Assembly: GCF_000022025.1 (NCBI RefSeq)
Contig: NC_011879.1
Coordinates: 248,001 to 312,000, forward strand
Direction: 5' to 3'
DNA: 64,000 bases
Source: Pseudarthrobacter chlorophenolicus A6
Lineage (GTDB): Bacteria; Actinomycetota; Actinomycetes; Actinomycetales; Micrococcaceae
This document shows, one piece after another, positions 24,483 through 32,094 of the stretch (position 1 is its first letter; each line of letters begins with the position of its first letter). The notes under the pieces were generated by a model that was given only the letters and a program-made list of their open reading frames with translations, did not search any database and was not told the DNA's origin. The position numbers and the translations under genes were made by a program.

Positions 24483-25208
24483 CTAGTGCGCTCGGGAGTA
24501 CCTGGCATATTCGTGGTCAGTGGCGGTGTCAGCTGTCCAGCCGTTGGCGATGGCGCGGTTCCTGGCAGCGGTGGATGCTGCGCGTTCGGACGGGGTGCTC
24601 AGCACTGGCTCTGTCCCCCGTACCTCAGCGTAGAAAGAATCAATGGCGGCGCGCGCGGCCTCGGTAATGTTCTGGCCGGCCAGGAGGGCTTTGATGCTGT
24701 GCCTGCTGACGCCGATCCGCTGCGCGATCATGGAGCTGGGCCAGCCGAAGCTGTAAAGGGACTGGACCTGGCTGCGGGAGACGTCCCCGTTCACAGGTCT
24801 GCCGCCGGGGCGGTCCAGTGATGCGATGTCTTTGAACCCGATGGCGTTCAGCGCCCGGAAGGTGCTGGCCTGTACCTTCTTTGGCTTCCTGCCGCCGCGT
24901 CCATTGACGGCGTAATTCAGCACTTTGGGACTCATGGCGCAGAGCTCTGCCATCTCGAGGACGGTGATCCCGGCTTCCCGAAGCTTGGCGACCCGGGCGC
25001 GGACCAGGTCAGCGTCCACCATCTCCCGTCGGGACCGGTGCTGTTTGGCCAGCCTGTTGTACTCCGCATTTGCCCATTTGCAGGGGGCACAGCGGCAGCG
25101 GTGGTACTTGTAGGTGCCGTATTCGCCGTGTTCATGGCGCTTCCTGGCCCGTTTGCAGTTGCAAATAGCGAGAGCAGTGGGGGCGGTGGCACAGGGGCTT
25201 GAAGGCAT
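24483..25208 (-). CDS. HTH protein, paralog of 23733-24443
   Basis: 241 aa. Same architecture as its neighbour: CNCKRARKRHEHG and CRCAPCKWANAEYNR near the N terminus, HTH-like LREAGITVLEMAELCAMSPK and GWPSSMIAQRIGVSRHSIKA, C-terminal ANGWTADTATDHEY. Each paralog has its own CACACAT promoter, so they are separate transcription units. They are the best visible candidates for regulators of the element. Confidence 0.8.
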   Translation of the reverse strand: MPSSPCATAPTALAICNCKRARKRHEHGEYGTYKYHRCRCAPCKWANAEYNRLAKQHRSRREMVDADLVRARVAKLREAGITVLEMAELCAMSPKVLNYAVNGRGGRKPKKVQASTFRALNAIGFKDIASLDRPGGRPVNGDVSRSQVQSLYSFGWPSSMIAQRIGVSRHSIKALLAGQNITEAARAAIDSFYAEVRGTEPVLSTPSERAASTAARNRAIANGWTADTATDHEYARYSRAH

Positions 25209-25215
25209 GGAGATC

Positions 25216-25245
25216 ATGTGTGCGGACGGCGGGGCAAGACTCACC
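25216..25245 (-). promoter_or_regulatory. CACACAT-class promoter
   Basis: GGTGAG, 17 nt, CACACAT, 7 nt to ATG 25208. A near-perfect copy. Confidence 0.85.
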
Positions 25246-25254
25246 GGACAAGAG

Positions 25255-25293
25255 TAATCCCCGACGAGAGGATCAGCTCCGCGCCGGGGATTA
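25255..25293 (-). terminator. hairpin downstream of 25308-25622
   Basis: Stem TAATCCCCG / CGGGGATTA (9 bp) with a 21-nt loop, 14 nt after the stop of the 25308 gene and just upstream of the next promoter. Confidence 0.65.
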
Positions 25294-25307
25294 TCGGGGC
25301 GTGATGT

Positions 25308-25622
25308 TCAGGCCGTCCGGGGTCCGTCGAAGTCGCGGGCGACCCGGGCCAGCTTCCTGACATCAGTGATGCGGGCATCCATATGCTGTCCGAGTTCCCT
25401 GGCCAGGCCGCCGACACCCATGACGATCTCGATGGCGTCCAGGACAGCCACGGAGACGGCGAGGTGGTGGCGGTGAGCGAGGGACCCGGCGGTGCGTGCT
25501 TCACCGGCCCGGTGGGCAACGACTGCCTTGCGGAGAAGTTCGTGCAGTACCGGGTCGGAAACGATGTTCACGGTGGCTGCCTGTGGTGTTGCTTTGAGAG
25601 GGAAGTCGATGATGACGGTCAC
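25308..25622 (-). CDS. hypothetical helical protein, 104 aa
   Basis: GTG start with AGGAG 7 nt ahead (MTVIIDFPLKATPQAATVNI); a GTG at 25652 would add 10 residues. Short beta start followed by helices (LHELLRKAVVAHRAGEARTA). Function unknown. Confidence 0.7.
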   Translation of the reverse strand: MTVIIDFPLKATPQAATVNIVSDPVLHELLRKAVVAHRAGEARTAGSLAHRHHLAVSVAVLDAIEIVMGVGGLARELGQHMDARITDVRKLARVARDFDGPRTA

Positions 25623-25663
25623 TGTCCGGCTCCTGTCTGGATCTAGATGCACCTGTGCCCGCT

Positions 25664-25693
25664 ATGTGTGCGGCCGGGACTGAACCCGTCATC
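25664..25693 (-). promoter_or_regulatory. CACACAT-class promoter
   Basis: GATGAC, 17 nt, CACACAT; 41 nt to the GTG at 25622, which has its own Shine-Dalgarno. Confidence 0.6.
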
Positions 25694-25699
25694 AACAGG

Positions 25700-26128
25700 T
25701 CAGTGCTCGTCGTGGAGCTGCCACCGTCCAGGGTCGATCCTGTGGGCGAGGACGGCGCTGGGATTGGCAGCCAGAGCCGCCGGCAGCTTCGCCCGGGCCG
25801 CGTCGAGTGTGTCGAAGGCGTCGATGTTGCCGTGGATGTCGAGCCACCCGTCATCACGGCGCGTTCCGATGCCGAACTGTTCCAGCGGCTTGTACAGCAG
25901 GATGATCGGTTCGTCCGTGGAGCCGAAGAGCTCGCCGTCTGTGGGCTGGGCACGCCATGAAGACGAGTGCCAGGACCGTGTTCCGTCGATGATGGACAAG
26001 GTCCATGCCGTGCGGAAGTTCGTCTGGATGGTGGATCGGACAAGGACAACCGAATATTGGGGCAGGGACGCCAGTTCCTCGAGGGACTCGATGGCGGGAA
26101 GCTTTTCGTGGAGCAGCACCTCAGTCAT
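25700..26128 (-). CDS. hypothetical protein, 142 aa
   Basis: Start MTEVLLHEKLPAIESLEELA, overlapping the upstream gene by 8 nt. Mixed alpha/beta with YSVVLVRSTIQTNFRTAWTL. Function unknown. Confidence 0.75.
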   Translation of the reverse strand: MTEVLLHEKLPAIESLEELASLPQYSVVLVRSTIQTNFRTAWTLSIIDGTRSWHSSSWRAQPTDGELFGSTDEPIILLYKPLEQFGIGTRRDDGWLDIHGNIDAFDTLDAARAKLPAALAANPSAVLAHRIDPGRWQLHDEH

Positions 26129-26654
26129 CCGTTCCTCCGTTGCTCGTCAGGAGACCGGCTGCCTCAACGGCTGTCTGGTTTTCGGCAACGGGAGTGATGC
26201 AGCCGGTGTGGATGTGCACCAGGTAGCTGGTGCTGTCGAAGGACTTCTCCTCGAAGTTCAGGACGGTGTGGGTGACGCATCGAAGGTCCGGGTAGCCGAA
26301 GATGGAGACGCTGCTCAGAATGGGCGCGGTCCCGTCGGGCCCGTTGGAGCCAAGTCCCAGATGGGTGCGGATGATCTCCGTTGCATCTTTGCGGTCGCTA
26401 TCACTCGTCATGTCAATGACGTCCCCGGCGAGGTCGCCCACGTAGAAGTCACCAAGGTTGTGGGTCATCTCGTCCGCGATACCGGCCAGCCGCGCAGCAA
26501 GCTGCTCGACAGCGCACGCCAGGTCCTCCACCGGGAAGTGGCTGGCAAGGACCAGCTCCATGTCACCGGACATGCGCCGGTGCTCGGTTACCTGGCTGGC
26601 GAGGTCCTGCCAGTTGATGCCGACGGAGTCAAGGATCGTGTCTATCGAGGTCAT
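26121..26654 (-). CDS. hypothetical protein, 177 aa
   Basis: Start MTSIDTILDSVGINWQDLAS, 7 nt after a variant block. Helical first half, C-terminal beta part (SSVSIFGYPDLRCVTHTVLN). First of two coupled genes. Function unknown. Confidence 0.75.
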   Translation of the reverse strand: MTSIDTILDSVGINWQDLASQVTEHRRMSGDMELVLASHFPVEDLACAVEQLAARLAGIADEMTHNLGDFYVGDLAGDVIDMTSDSDRKDATEIIRTHLGLGSNGPDGTAPILSSVSIFGYPDLRCVTHTVLNFEEKSFDSTSYLVHIHTGCITPVAENQTAVEAAGLLTSNGGTDD

Positions 26655-26661
26655 GCCGAAC

Positions 26662-26691
26662 ATGTGTACGGAGAGCTCCCGGACTCTCCCC
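26662..26691 (-). promoter_or_regulatory. CACACAT-class promoter, TACACAT variant
   Basis: GGGGAG, 17 nt, TACACAT, 7 nt to ATG 26654. Confidence 0.75.
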
Positions 26692-26710
26692 GCAGCAATT
26701 GACCACTTGT

Positions 26711-27124
26711 TTAGTCGCTGCTGTAGGTCTGCTCGGGCCACCTCCAGCGGCCGTCAGGTTCGATGCTGTAGCGCATCTGGCCGAACAGGATGTCACTCGT
26801 GCCGGCCGGGTTTCCCCCGCGAGCTGCGTAGAGGGCCTTGGCCTGGAGGCCGCGCCGTTTGAGGTCCCTCAGAGCGCACCACACTGCCGCTGCCGCACCG
26901 GCCAGGGGAATCCCAATCAGCGCCCACTGACGTAGTCCGAGCCAGTGAAGGATGAAGAGCGGTGCCACACCCGCAAGGGCAACGTAGATGGCCAGCCCGA
27001 TCGTCAGGTTGAGCCGGAGCTCCCAGTTGGGTGGGCGGTTGTCGATGTCGTAAAGCTCATCATCAGGTGAAATCACAATGCCCTTCCTATCAGGTCGGGG
27101 CGTGCCCTGGTCGCTGGGGGTCAT
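26711..27124 (-). CDS. two-helix membrane protein, 137 aa
   Basis: ATGA overlap with the frameshifted ATP-grasp-like gene. Two membrane segments: NLTIGLAIYVALAGVAPLFI and QWALIGIPLAGAAAAVWCAL; cytoplasmic or extracellular basic tail with RRGLQAKALYAARGGNPAGT. Last gene of the operon from 28741. Confidence 0.75.
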   Translation of the reverse strand: MTPSDQGTPRPDRKGIVISPDDELYDIDNRPPNWELRLNLTIGLAIYVALAGVAPLFILHWLGLRQWALIGIPLAGAAAAVWCALRDLKRRGLQAKALYAARGGNPAGTSDILFGQMRYSIEPDGRWRWPEQTYSSD

Positions 27125-27976
27125 ACCGCGGCCCGCCAAGCCCTGAAGATGCTGGACTGGAAGAGCTGGTCCGGGACCCATTTCCAGTGGTTGTAATCGG
27201 GGGCCTGCCCCGAGAGGATCGAGGCCACAACGCCCGAAGGATTGGCCAGGTGGTAGGCGGCGGCCCAGGACGGACCGGCGCTGATGAGCTGCCACGAGCC
27301 TTCCATGGTCAGCCCAACGTCAATGCTGAAGCCTGGGGGCCGGTGCCAGACGGTGCCATCCAGAACAACCTGGGCGAAGTGCATCGCGGCAGCGGTCCGG
27401 TCCTCGTCGGTGCCCTCGTAGGCGTCGTCCCGCTTGCCCGGCCTGGTTGAGGTGGCGATACGGGTAGAGGCGGACAATTCTCCATCGGCGATGAAGACCC
27501 GGTAGCGGTCGACGTAGTTGACCGGCGCTGAGGCAAATGACATGCGCGCCGGCCACCAGGTCCTGCAGACGGTACCGATACTTGCCGACCTCGGCAACGA
27601 AGGAAGCGGGGTCTCTGTAGGTCTTCTCTTCGCTGACAGTCCCGTGCTTCTGCTCGGCGAGACGGAACACGCCGGGGCCGTTCCAGTCGGTGAGGAGCCG
27701 GCCTGCGGTGGTGCACAAGACCTTGCGGCCGAGCAGGTGGCCCGGGGCGGTGGACAGCCATGACGGTCCCGGCGAGAGGAGTGGCAGTTCGACGCCTGCG
27801 TTGTGAAGACGGGTCGCACCCTCTGTGCCGACCCAGAGGGCGGTCCCCTCCATGGTGGCGGGGACGTGGTTGCTGGTGCTTGCCTGGACGGTCAGGACGC
27901 CCGAGGACGCCAGGTGAGCCGCGGCCGCCTCAGGCGCATGGGTTTGGCCGAGGACAAGAAGCCTGTCGTAGGTCAT
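27121..27976 (-). pseudogene. ATP-grasp-like gene, frameshifted
   Basis: Two overlapping frames together match the intact 286-aa product at 33983-34843. The N-terminal part (start MTYDRLLVLGQTHAPE at 27976) runs to DLVAGAHV; the C-terminal part continues in another frame from SFASAPVNYVDRYRVFI. The switch falls near 27535-27545, at GCGCATGTCATTT. Against the intact paralog (TLHV then YVREYRCFI) only a shift of one frame is needed. Explanations: a real frameshift mutation, a sequencing error, or translation restart at the internal ATG in CATGTC. Upstream and downstream genes still overlap it by ATGA, so the operon was assembled around a full-length gene. Confidence 0.8.
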
Positions 27977-28458
27977 GACGTTCCTTTCGGGAGCCAGAGC
28001 ACGGTGTATGTGGCGCCGTCGCGCAGCAGCCGTTCAGAGGATTCGGGCCAGTCAGTGTCGGTGGTGCAGAACCAGCGGGCCAGCTTCTGGCCGCCGATCA
28101 GACACCACCGCTTCTGGTAGGCGTGCGGGTTCCCGTCGGGGTTCATGATGATGGCTGTGATGGGCAGGGCGTCGAGGGCGTCGACAGTACCCAGAATGCC
28201 GTCGTCGACCATCTCCGGTGCTCCGGCGATGGGGTCCCATACCGTCAGCACCGAGTCAGGGCGAAGGTACGGATGGGAGCCGTTGACGAGGACCGCGCCG
28301 TTCTTCAGGTGATGGATCGTGTCGGCCTGGTACGTGTGCAGGTGGCGTCCCTCGCGGGCGGACTTGTTGGCGTTCGGGTAGGTCAGCGACCGGAAGTACT
28401 GTCCGCGGTGTTCGGAGGTGAGCTCACCGGCCAGGATGGTGCGCGGAATGCTAGGCAT
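27973..28458 (-). CDS. hypothetical protein, 161 aa
   Basis: Coupled on both sides (overlap with the upstream gene, ATGA with the ATP-grasp-like gene). Mixed alpha/beta, with AYQKRWCLIGGQKLARWFCT and a C-terminal TYTVLWLPKGTS. Placed directly before the ATP-grasp-like gene, so it may act with it. Family unknown. Confidence 0.75.
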   Translation of the reverse strand: MPSIPRTILAGELTSEHRGQYFRSLTYPNANKSAREGRHLHTYQADTIHHLKNGAVLVNGSHPYLRPDSVLTVWDPIAGAPEMVDDGILGTVDALDALPITAIIMNPDGNPHAYQKRWCLIGGQKLARWFCTTDTDWPESSERLLRDGATYTVLWLPKGTS

Positions 28459-28741
28459 CTTTGATCTCCCCGGTGTTCTGGCGTCCTTCGACGAAGGGGA
28501 GTACTTCGACGACGATGGCGCGGTGGGCGTCTACCCAGGAAGTCCTGGAATCGTCGCGGTTGGTGAAGCGGCGCCAGGAGCCGGTCCTGTTGAGGTGGTC
28601 CATGTTGGCCAGCTTCACCTTCACCTTGATGTCCAGAACCTCGGCGGTCATGATCTCCGGGTAGCGGCCGCCGGTGACGTAGGTGACGACGTCGCCGATG
28701 TTGATCGTCGCTCCGCGGGCGTCGGTTGCAGTGATAGCCAT
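28451..28741 (-). CDS. small beta-domain protein, 96 aa
   Basis: Start MAITATDARGATINIGDVVT, 7 nt after a CACACAT block. IGDVVTYVTGGRYPEI and KVKLANMDHLNRTGSWRRFT suggest a small SH3-like barrel. First gene of the operon 28451, 27973, 27121, 26711. Confidence 0.75.
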   Translation of the reverse strand: MAITATDARGATINIGDVVTYVTGGRYPEIMTAEVLDIKVKVKLANMDHLNRTGSWRRFTNRDDSRTSWVDAHRAIVVEVLPFVEGRQNTGEIKDA

Positions 28742-28748
28742 GGACATC

Positions 28749-28778
28749 ATGTGTGCGGCGGCGGACGGAGGTCTCTCC
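28749..28778 (-). promoter_or_regulatory. CACACAT-class promoter
   Basis: GGAGAG, 17 nt, CACACAT, 7 nt to ATG 28741. Confidence 0.8.
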
Positions 28779-28800
28779 GGAACGGAAGAGAGGCTGCGCG

Positions 28801-30375
28801 TCAGTGGCGGCCCGGCTCGATCAGGGCTCCCGGGACGTCCGCAAGGATCTTCAGCCAGCTGGGAGGCATCCGGCCTTCCCGGGCCTCAACGCGCAGGCGC
28901 GTTAGTAGATGAGCCAGTGCACTTTCCGGCGCGGGGGCACCCTGTCTGGGAAGTCTGCCTTCGGCAGCATAAAAGGCCGCAATTTTCGCAGGTCTGTCCG
29001 TGTTGCCCCGGCCCCACGAAGGGGCAGCCAGCAGGGCGTTGATGCGTGCCGTCTGGGATTCGGTGATGCTTGGGTTTGCTAGGAGCTTCCTCAGACGCAG
29101 GCGACTAAACATCGGTTCGGCTCCTCGTCCGGCCGACGGGAGGTGACCGTGACGTGCGACATACTCTTCGAGCTGTGCGACATACCCGGACGGGATGAAA
29201 CGACGCTTTCTTCCTGGAAACTTGGAGCCGGTCCGCGCGTGGGTCTTGCACGCCGGCGTGTACCCCTCTGTCAGGGCCTGAGCAGCGGTCCTGGCTCGGT
29301 CCGCTTCCTTAGGATTGGTGGACGCCGTGCCACGCACTGCCCTCGCAAGCCAACGGCTGAGTGCCGGCACATCCGAGGACGGGAGATGGCCGTTTTCGTC
29401 AATGTATTCGCGGAGCTGCTGTAGCCGTTGGTCCACGGAATGACGCTGCCTGGGCGCGGTTGTCGTGGCCGCGCCGGGGATGCCTTCGAGCACCGCCAAA
29501 GCCTCCTCGGAGGCCTCCCCGGCCCGAATGATCCCGCGGAGCCGGGTGAGGTAGCCGGCAGCTGCGTGCTCCCCCTCTTTCTTTTGCCGTGGAAGCCTCC
29601 CGTGTTCAGCATGGAAGGAGGCCAATCCCTTGGCGAGGTCGACGTCGCTCAGTCGCCGGGCGCGGGGTTCGAGGGCGCCGGGGACGGTGCGGAGCTTGTC
29701 TTCCCGGTCCTGACTGAGGGTGTTCTTGCGGGCATGTGTGCGCTGGATGTTCAGCCAGTTGGCGATGCGAAGTTCCTCGGCATTCTCGCTGCGGCGCCGC
29801 GGCAGGGACTGATGTCCCGTGAACCAGGCGTTGAGATCCTTGAACGAGGCTTCCCAGCGGGCTGGATCCACGGGCTGCTTCGCGCGGAAAGTGAGGGACT
29901 GCTCCTGTTCAGCGGTTGTCAGGCGCAGTGCCTCCAGCCTTTCCCTGGCTGCGGGCTGCTCACTGTCCAGCAGAGCTCCGGGGATCGTCAGCAGAGTCTC
30001 CAGGTCGCCAATCCGGGATATTCCATTGCGATAACGGCTACGCAACCTATCGAGCCGCCAGCAGAGGGAACGCTCAACCGGGTCCGGGTTCCTCGGATTG
30101 CGGGGCGGCCGGCCCTTGGCCTGGGCCCAGTCGATCAGGTCCTGGTTGTCCTTCGACCTATCGGTGATGATGGGTACTCCGAGGGACACAAGCCGGGCGA
30201 CGCGTGGAGCAGTAAGGATCCCAGTGCGAGCTTTTCGCTTCTGGTCCCGCAACCAGTCATGGAGACGTGTCTCCTCCTGGTTCGGGCCGCCTCTGCCCGG
30301 CAGGTGCCCATGGGCTTCCTTCCAGCGGACGACAGACGCAAAACTCTCGTCCCAGCGGTGGCTGTTCGATGGCAT
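28801..30375 (-). CDS. helicase-associated-domain repeat protein
   Basis: 524 aa built from about six degenerate copies of the helicase-associated (HA) domain. Hallmarks repeat: F-x-x-x-HG-(R/H)-LP (AHGHLPGRG, GHQSLPRRR, EHGRLPRQK, ENGHLPSSD, RHGHLPSAG, AEGRLPRQG), an E/A-x-x-L-x-x-WL-x-x-(Q/R) segment, and a closing (T/D/G)(V/I)PGA. No helicase core is attached, unlike the usual arrangement, where such repeats follow a DEAD-box helicase. HA repeats are thought to bind nucleic acid, so this may be a stand-alone adaptor. Paralog of 33117-33983. Confidence 0.85.
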   Translation of the reverse strand: MPSNSHRWDESFASVVRWKEAHGHLPGRGGPNQEETRLHDWLRDQKRKARTGILTAPRVARLVSLGVPIITDRSKDNQDLIDWAQAKGRPPRNPRNPDPVERSLCWRLDRLRSRYRNGISRIGDLETLLTIPGALLDSEQPAARERLEALRLTTAEQEQSLTFRAKQPVDPARWEASFKDLNAWFTGHQSLPRRRSENAEELRIANWLNIQRTHARKNTLSQDREDKLRTVPGALEPRARRLSDVDLAKGLASFHAEHGRLPRQKKEGEHAAAGYLTRLRGIIRAGEASEEALAVLEGIPGAATTTAPRQRHSVDQRLQQLREYIDENGHLPSSDVPALSRWLARAVRGTASTNPKEADRARTAAQALTEGYTPACKTHARTGSKFPGRKRRFIPSGYVAQLEEYVARHGHLPSAGRGAEPMFSRLRLRKLLANPSITESQTARINALLAAPSWGRGNTDRPAKIAAFYAAEGRLPRQGAPAPESALAHLLTRLRVEAREGRMPPSWLKILADVPGALIEPGRH

Positions 30376-30384
30376 GGCTTACTT

Positions 30385-30657
30385 CTACCCGTCCGTTCTT
30401 TTGCGGAGCGCTGGTTGGCGCCGGCGTTCCTCGGCGCGTTCCGCTGCCCGGTAGTACCGGCGCAGCTTCCTCAGGTTAGTCACCTTCTGCGGGGACCAAT
30501 GGAACTTACTTGCCAGCTCGGCCATGGCCGGGCCGTCCCAGCCGACAGCGATGCCGTAAATGCAGGCCGTGTCCTGAGAGGCGCCCCAGTCCATCGAGCT
30601 GAAAGTCATCGCGGCGTGCAGGGCGCCCAGCGGGTCGGTGCCCGGTGTCTTGGCCAT
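30385..30657 (-). CDS. hypothetical protein with HTH-like segment, 90 aa
   Basis: ATG directly after the upstream TAG. WDGPAMAELASKFHWSPQKV followed by TNLRKLRRYYRAAERAEERR looks like a helix-turn-helix with a basic C-terminal helix. Lies directly before the HA-repeat gene in the same operon. Confidence 0.65.
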   Translation of the reverse strand: MAKTPGTDPLGALHAAMTFSSMDWGASQDTACIYGIAVGWDGPAMAELASKFHWSPQKVTNLRKLRRYYRAAERAEERRRQPALRKRTDG

Positions 30658-30987
30658 CTAGCCCTCCTTCGGTTTTCGCGTTGCAGCCTCTTGGGCTTCC
30701 TGGGTCTGCTTGTCCTCCAGGCAGATGATCCGTTTCAGCTCATCCTGCACCGCGAGGGAATCCGGGAAGGTGCCCATCATGCCGTTGTCTTTCCATTGCT
30801 GGTTGAGGGCGCCGATGGCGTCGCTGACGGTCTCCATGAAGAACAGGACGTAGGCCTCGTGCAGCGGCACGGCACGGGTCCATTCCTCGTCACGCGCGTA
30901 GGCGTCGAAAACGTCCTTGGACGCGGCGAAGATGCGCTCCGAGTAGGGGACTTCGGGCCGGTCAGAGGTGTGGTCAATCGGAAACAC
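30658..30987 (-). CDS. hypothetical helical protein, 109 aa
   Basis: GTG start overlapping the upstream gene by 14 nt (MFPIDHTSDRPEVPYSERIF). All-helical, aromatic-rich centre (LHEAYVLFFMETVSDAIGAL), basic C terminus. Function unknown. Confidence 0.7.
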   Translation of the reverse strand: MFPIDHTSDRPEVPYSERIFAASKDVFDAYARDEEWTRAVPLHEAYVLFFMETVSDAIGALNQQWKDNGMMGTFPDSLAVQDELKRIICLEDKQTQEAQEAATRKPKEG

Positions 30988-31258
30988 TGGGTGCCTCCGT
31001 GACCGCTTCCCAATCCCCGGCGATCCGGCGGCGCTCGACAGTGTGGCCGTTCTTCAGCACGAGGGTGACCTGGTTTTCGTCCAGGTCCAGCCACGTGTTG
31101 TCCCAGCCGAGATGGTGCCGGTACTGGTAGGCGGCCGGCGTTACTTCGGCCCGCTCCAGAATGGTGTTCAGTCCGCCCAAGATGGACTGGACGTCAGGGT
31201 TGGGGGAGGTCGCGTGCCGGGCCGCGAGGGCTTTGAGCTCGGCGATAAGTTCTTCCAT
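30974..31258 (-). CDS. hypothetical protein, 94 aa
   Basis: Start MEELIAELKALAARHATSPN, 7 nt after a CACACAT block. Helical N terminus, then a beta part (NTWLDLDENQVTLVLKNGHT). First gene of the operon with 30658, 30385 and the HA-repeat protein. Confidence 0.75.
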   Translation of the reverse strand: MEELIAELKALAARHATSPNPDVQSILGGLNTILERAEVTPAAYQYRHHLGWDNTWLDLDENQVTLVLKNGHTVERRRIAGDWEAVTEAPSVSD

Positions 31259-31265
31259 GCCGGAC

Positions 31266-31295
31266 ATGTGTGCGGAGCAGCGTGATCGGCTCCCC
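31266..31295 (-). promoter_or_regulatory. CACACAT-class promoter
   Basis: GGGGAG, 17 nt, CACACAT, 7 nt to ATG 31258. Drives the HA-repeat operon. Confidence 0.8.
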
Positions 31296-31307
31296 GGCAT
31301 TGCCCCC

Positions 31308-31658
31308 CTAGCTTCTTGGGACAGAGGGCATGTGGGAGGACCTTCTCCGCATCGCGGCCCGGATGCTAAGACCCAAGAACACAACGGTCAGGATGGCGAG
31401 GATCGCCAGCACCGGGTTCACCCAGAAGGGGACTGTGTCGTATTCCGCGTTGCACTTGTTGTGCAGCGGGTACAGCTGACCGGGTTCTCGCCAGTTCAGG
31501 TGCCGGTATACGCGGTCGTAGGTCTGGCCGGCCGCCGCGCAGGTCTCATCGATGTCCTTTCCGGCGGCGAAAATCCCGACGAAAAAGACCGGCCCCAGGC
31601 AGAGGAACGAGAGGACGGCCAGGCCGAGCCAGGCCACCGGGCTCTTAGGCCATGCCAC
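31308..31658 (-). CDS. two-helix membrane protein, 116 aa
   Basis: GTG start 3 nt after the upstream stop. Membrane segments WLGLAVLSFLCLGPVFFVGI and NPVLAILAILTVVFLGLSIR flank an external loop with two cysteines (ETCAAAG, NKCNAEYD) that may pair. Function unknown. Confidence 0.75.
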   Translation of the reverse strand: MAWPKSPVAWLGLAVLSFLCLGPVFFVGIFAAGKDIDETCAAAGQTYDRVYRHLNWREPGQLYPLHNKCNAEYDTVPFWVNPVLAILAILTVVFLGLSIRAAMRRRSSHMPSVPRS

Positions 31659-31661
31659 GGG

Positions 31662-31979
31662 CTACATCTGCTGCCAGTGGACCTTGATGGCCTCGGCGAT
31701 CGGGCCCTTGGCGACATCGACAGTCAGGACGACCGGGGCTTCGCCGTCGTGCTCGATGTCCCAGTTGCGGTACACCCTGCCGCAGGACGGGCAGAGCGTG
31801 TGGATGTCATCGTCCTCAGGCCATGGAGCGAGGCCGGCGGGGACTTCGCCTTCTTCGATATGGACCGGGTAGCCGTCCGAGTTGGCCGCAATCAGGCCCT
31901 CATCAGAGGCGGAGTTGCCGCAGACGCAGGTCAGGCTGGCAACGTCGTTGTCGATGCATTCAGCGATTTCAGTGTCCAT
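31662..31979 (-). CDS. zinc-ribbon protein, 105 aa
   Basis: Start MDTEIAECIDNDVASLTCVC preceded by GGGGAAC. Four-cysteine ribbon: CVCG near residue 20 and CPSCGRVYRNWDIEHDG near residue 65. Promoter block 39 nt upstream, so the mRNA carries a leader. Coupled to the membrane protein below. Confidence 0.75.
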   Translation of the reverse strand: MDTEIAECIDNDVASLTCVCGNSASDEGLIAANSDGYPVHIEEGEVPAGLAPWPEDDDIHTLCPSCGRVYRNWDIEHDGEAPVVLTVDVAKGPIAEAIKVHWQQM

Positions 31980-32017
31980 GATGTTCCCCGTTCGAATCGG
32001 TGTTCGTGTCCACCCTA

Positions 32018-32047
32018 ATGTGTGCGGAGGCGCTGCCGGTGCTCCCC
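32018..32047 (-). promoter_or_regulatory. CACACAT-class promoter with leader
   Basis: GGGGAG, 17 nt, CACACAT; 38 nt to ATG 31979. Confidence 0.7.
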
Positions 32048-32094
32048 ACCCTGGAACGAGCAAGGCCGGACTGCTTTGATCCGTTGACCGAAAG

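Noticed and set aside
29428..31002. A 524-codon plus-strand open frame
   Set aside because: Antisense to the helicase-associated-repeat gene and its operon; no domain or ribosome site.
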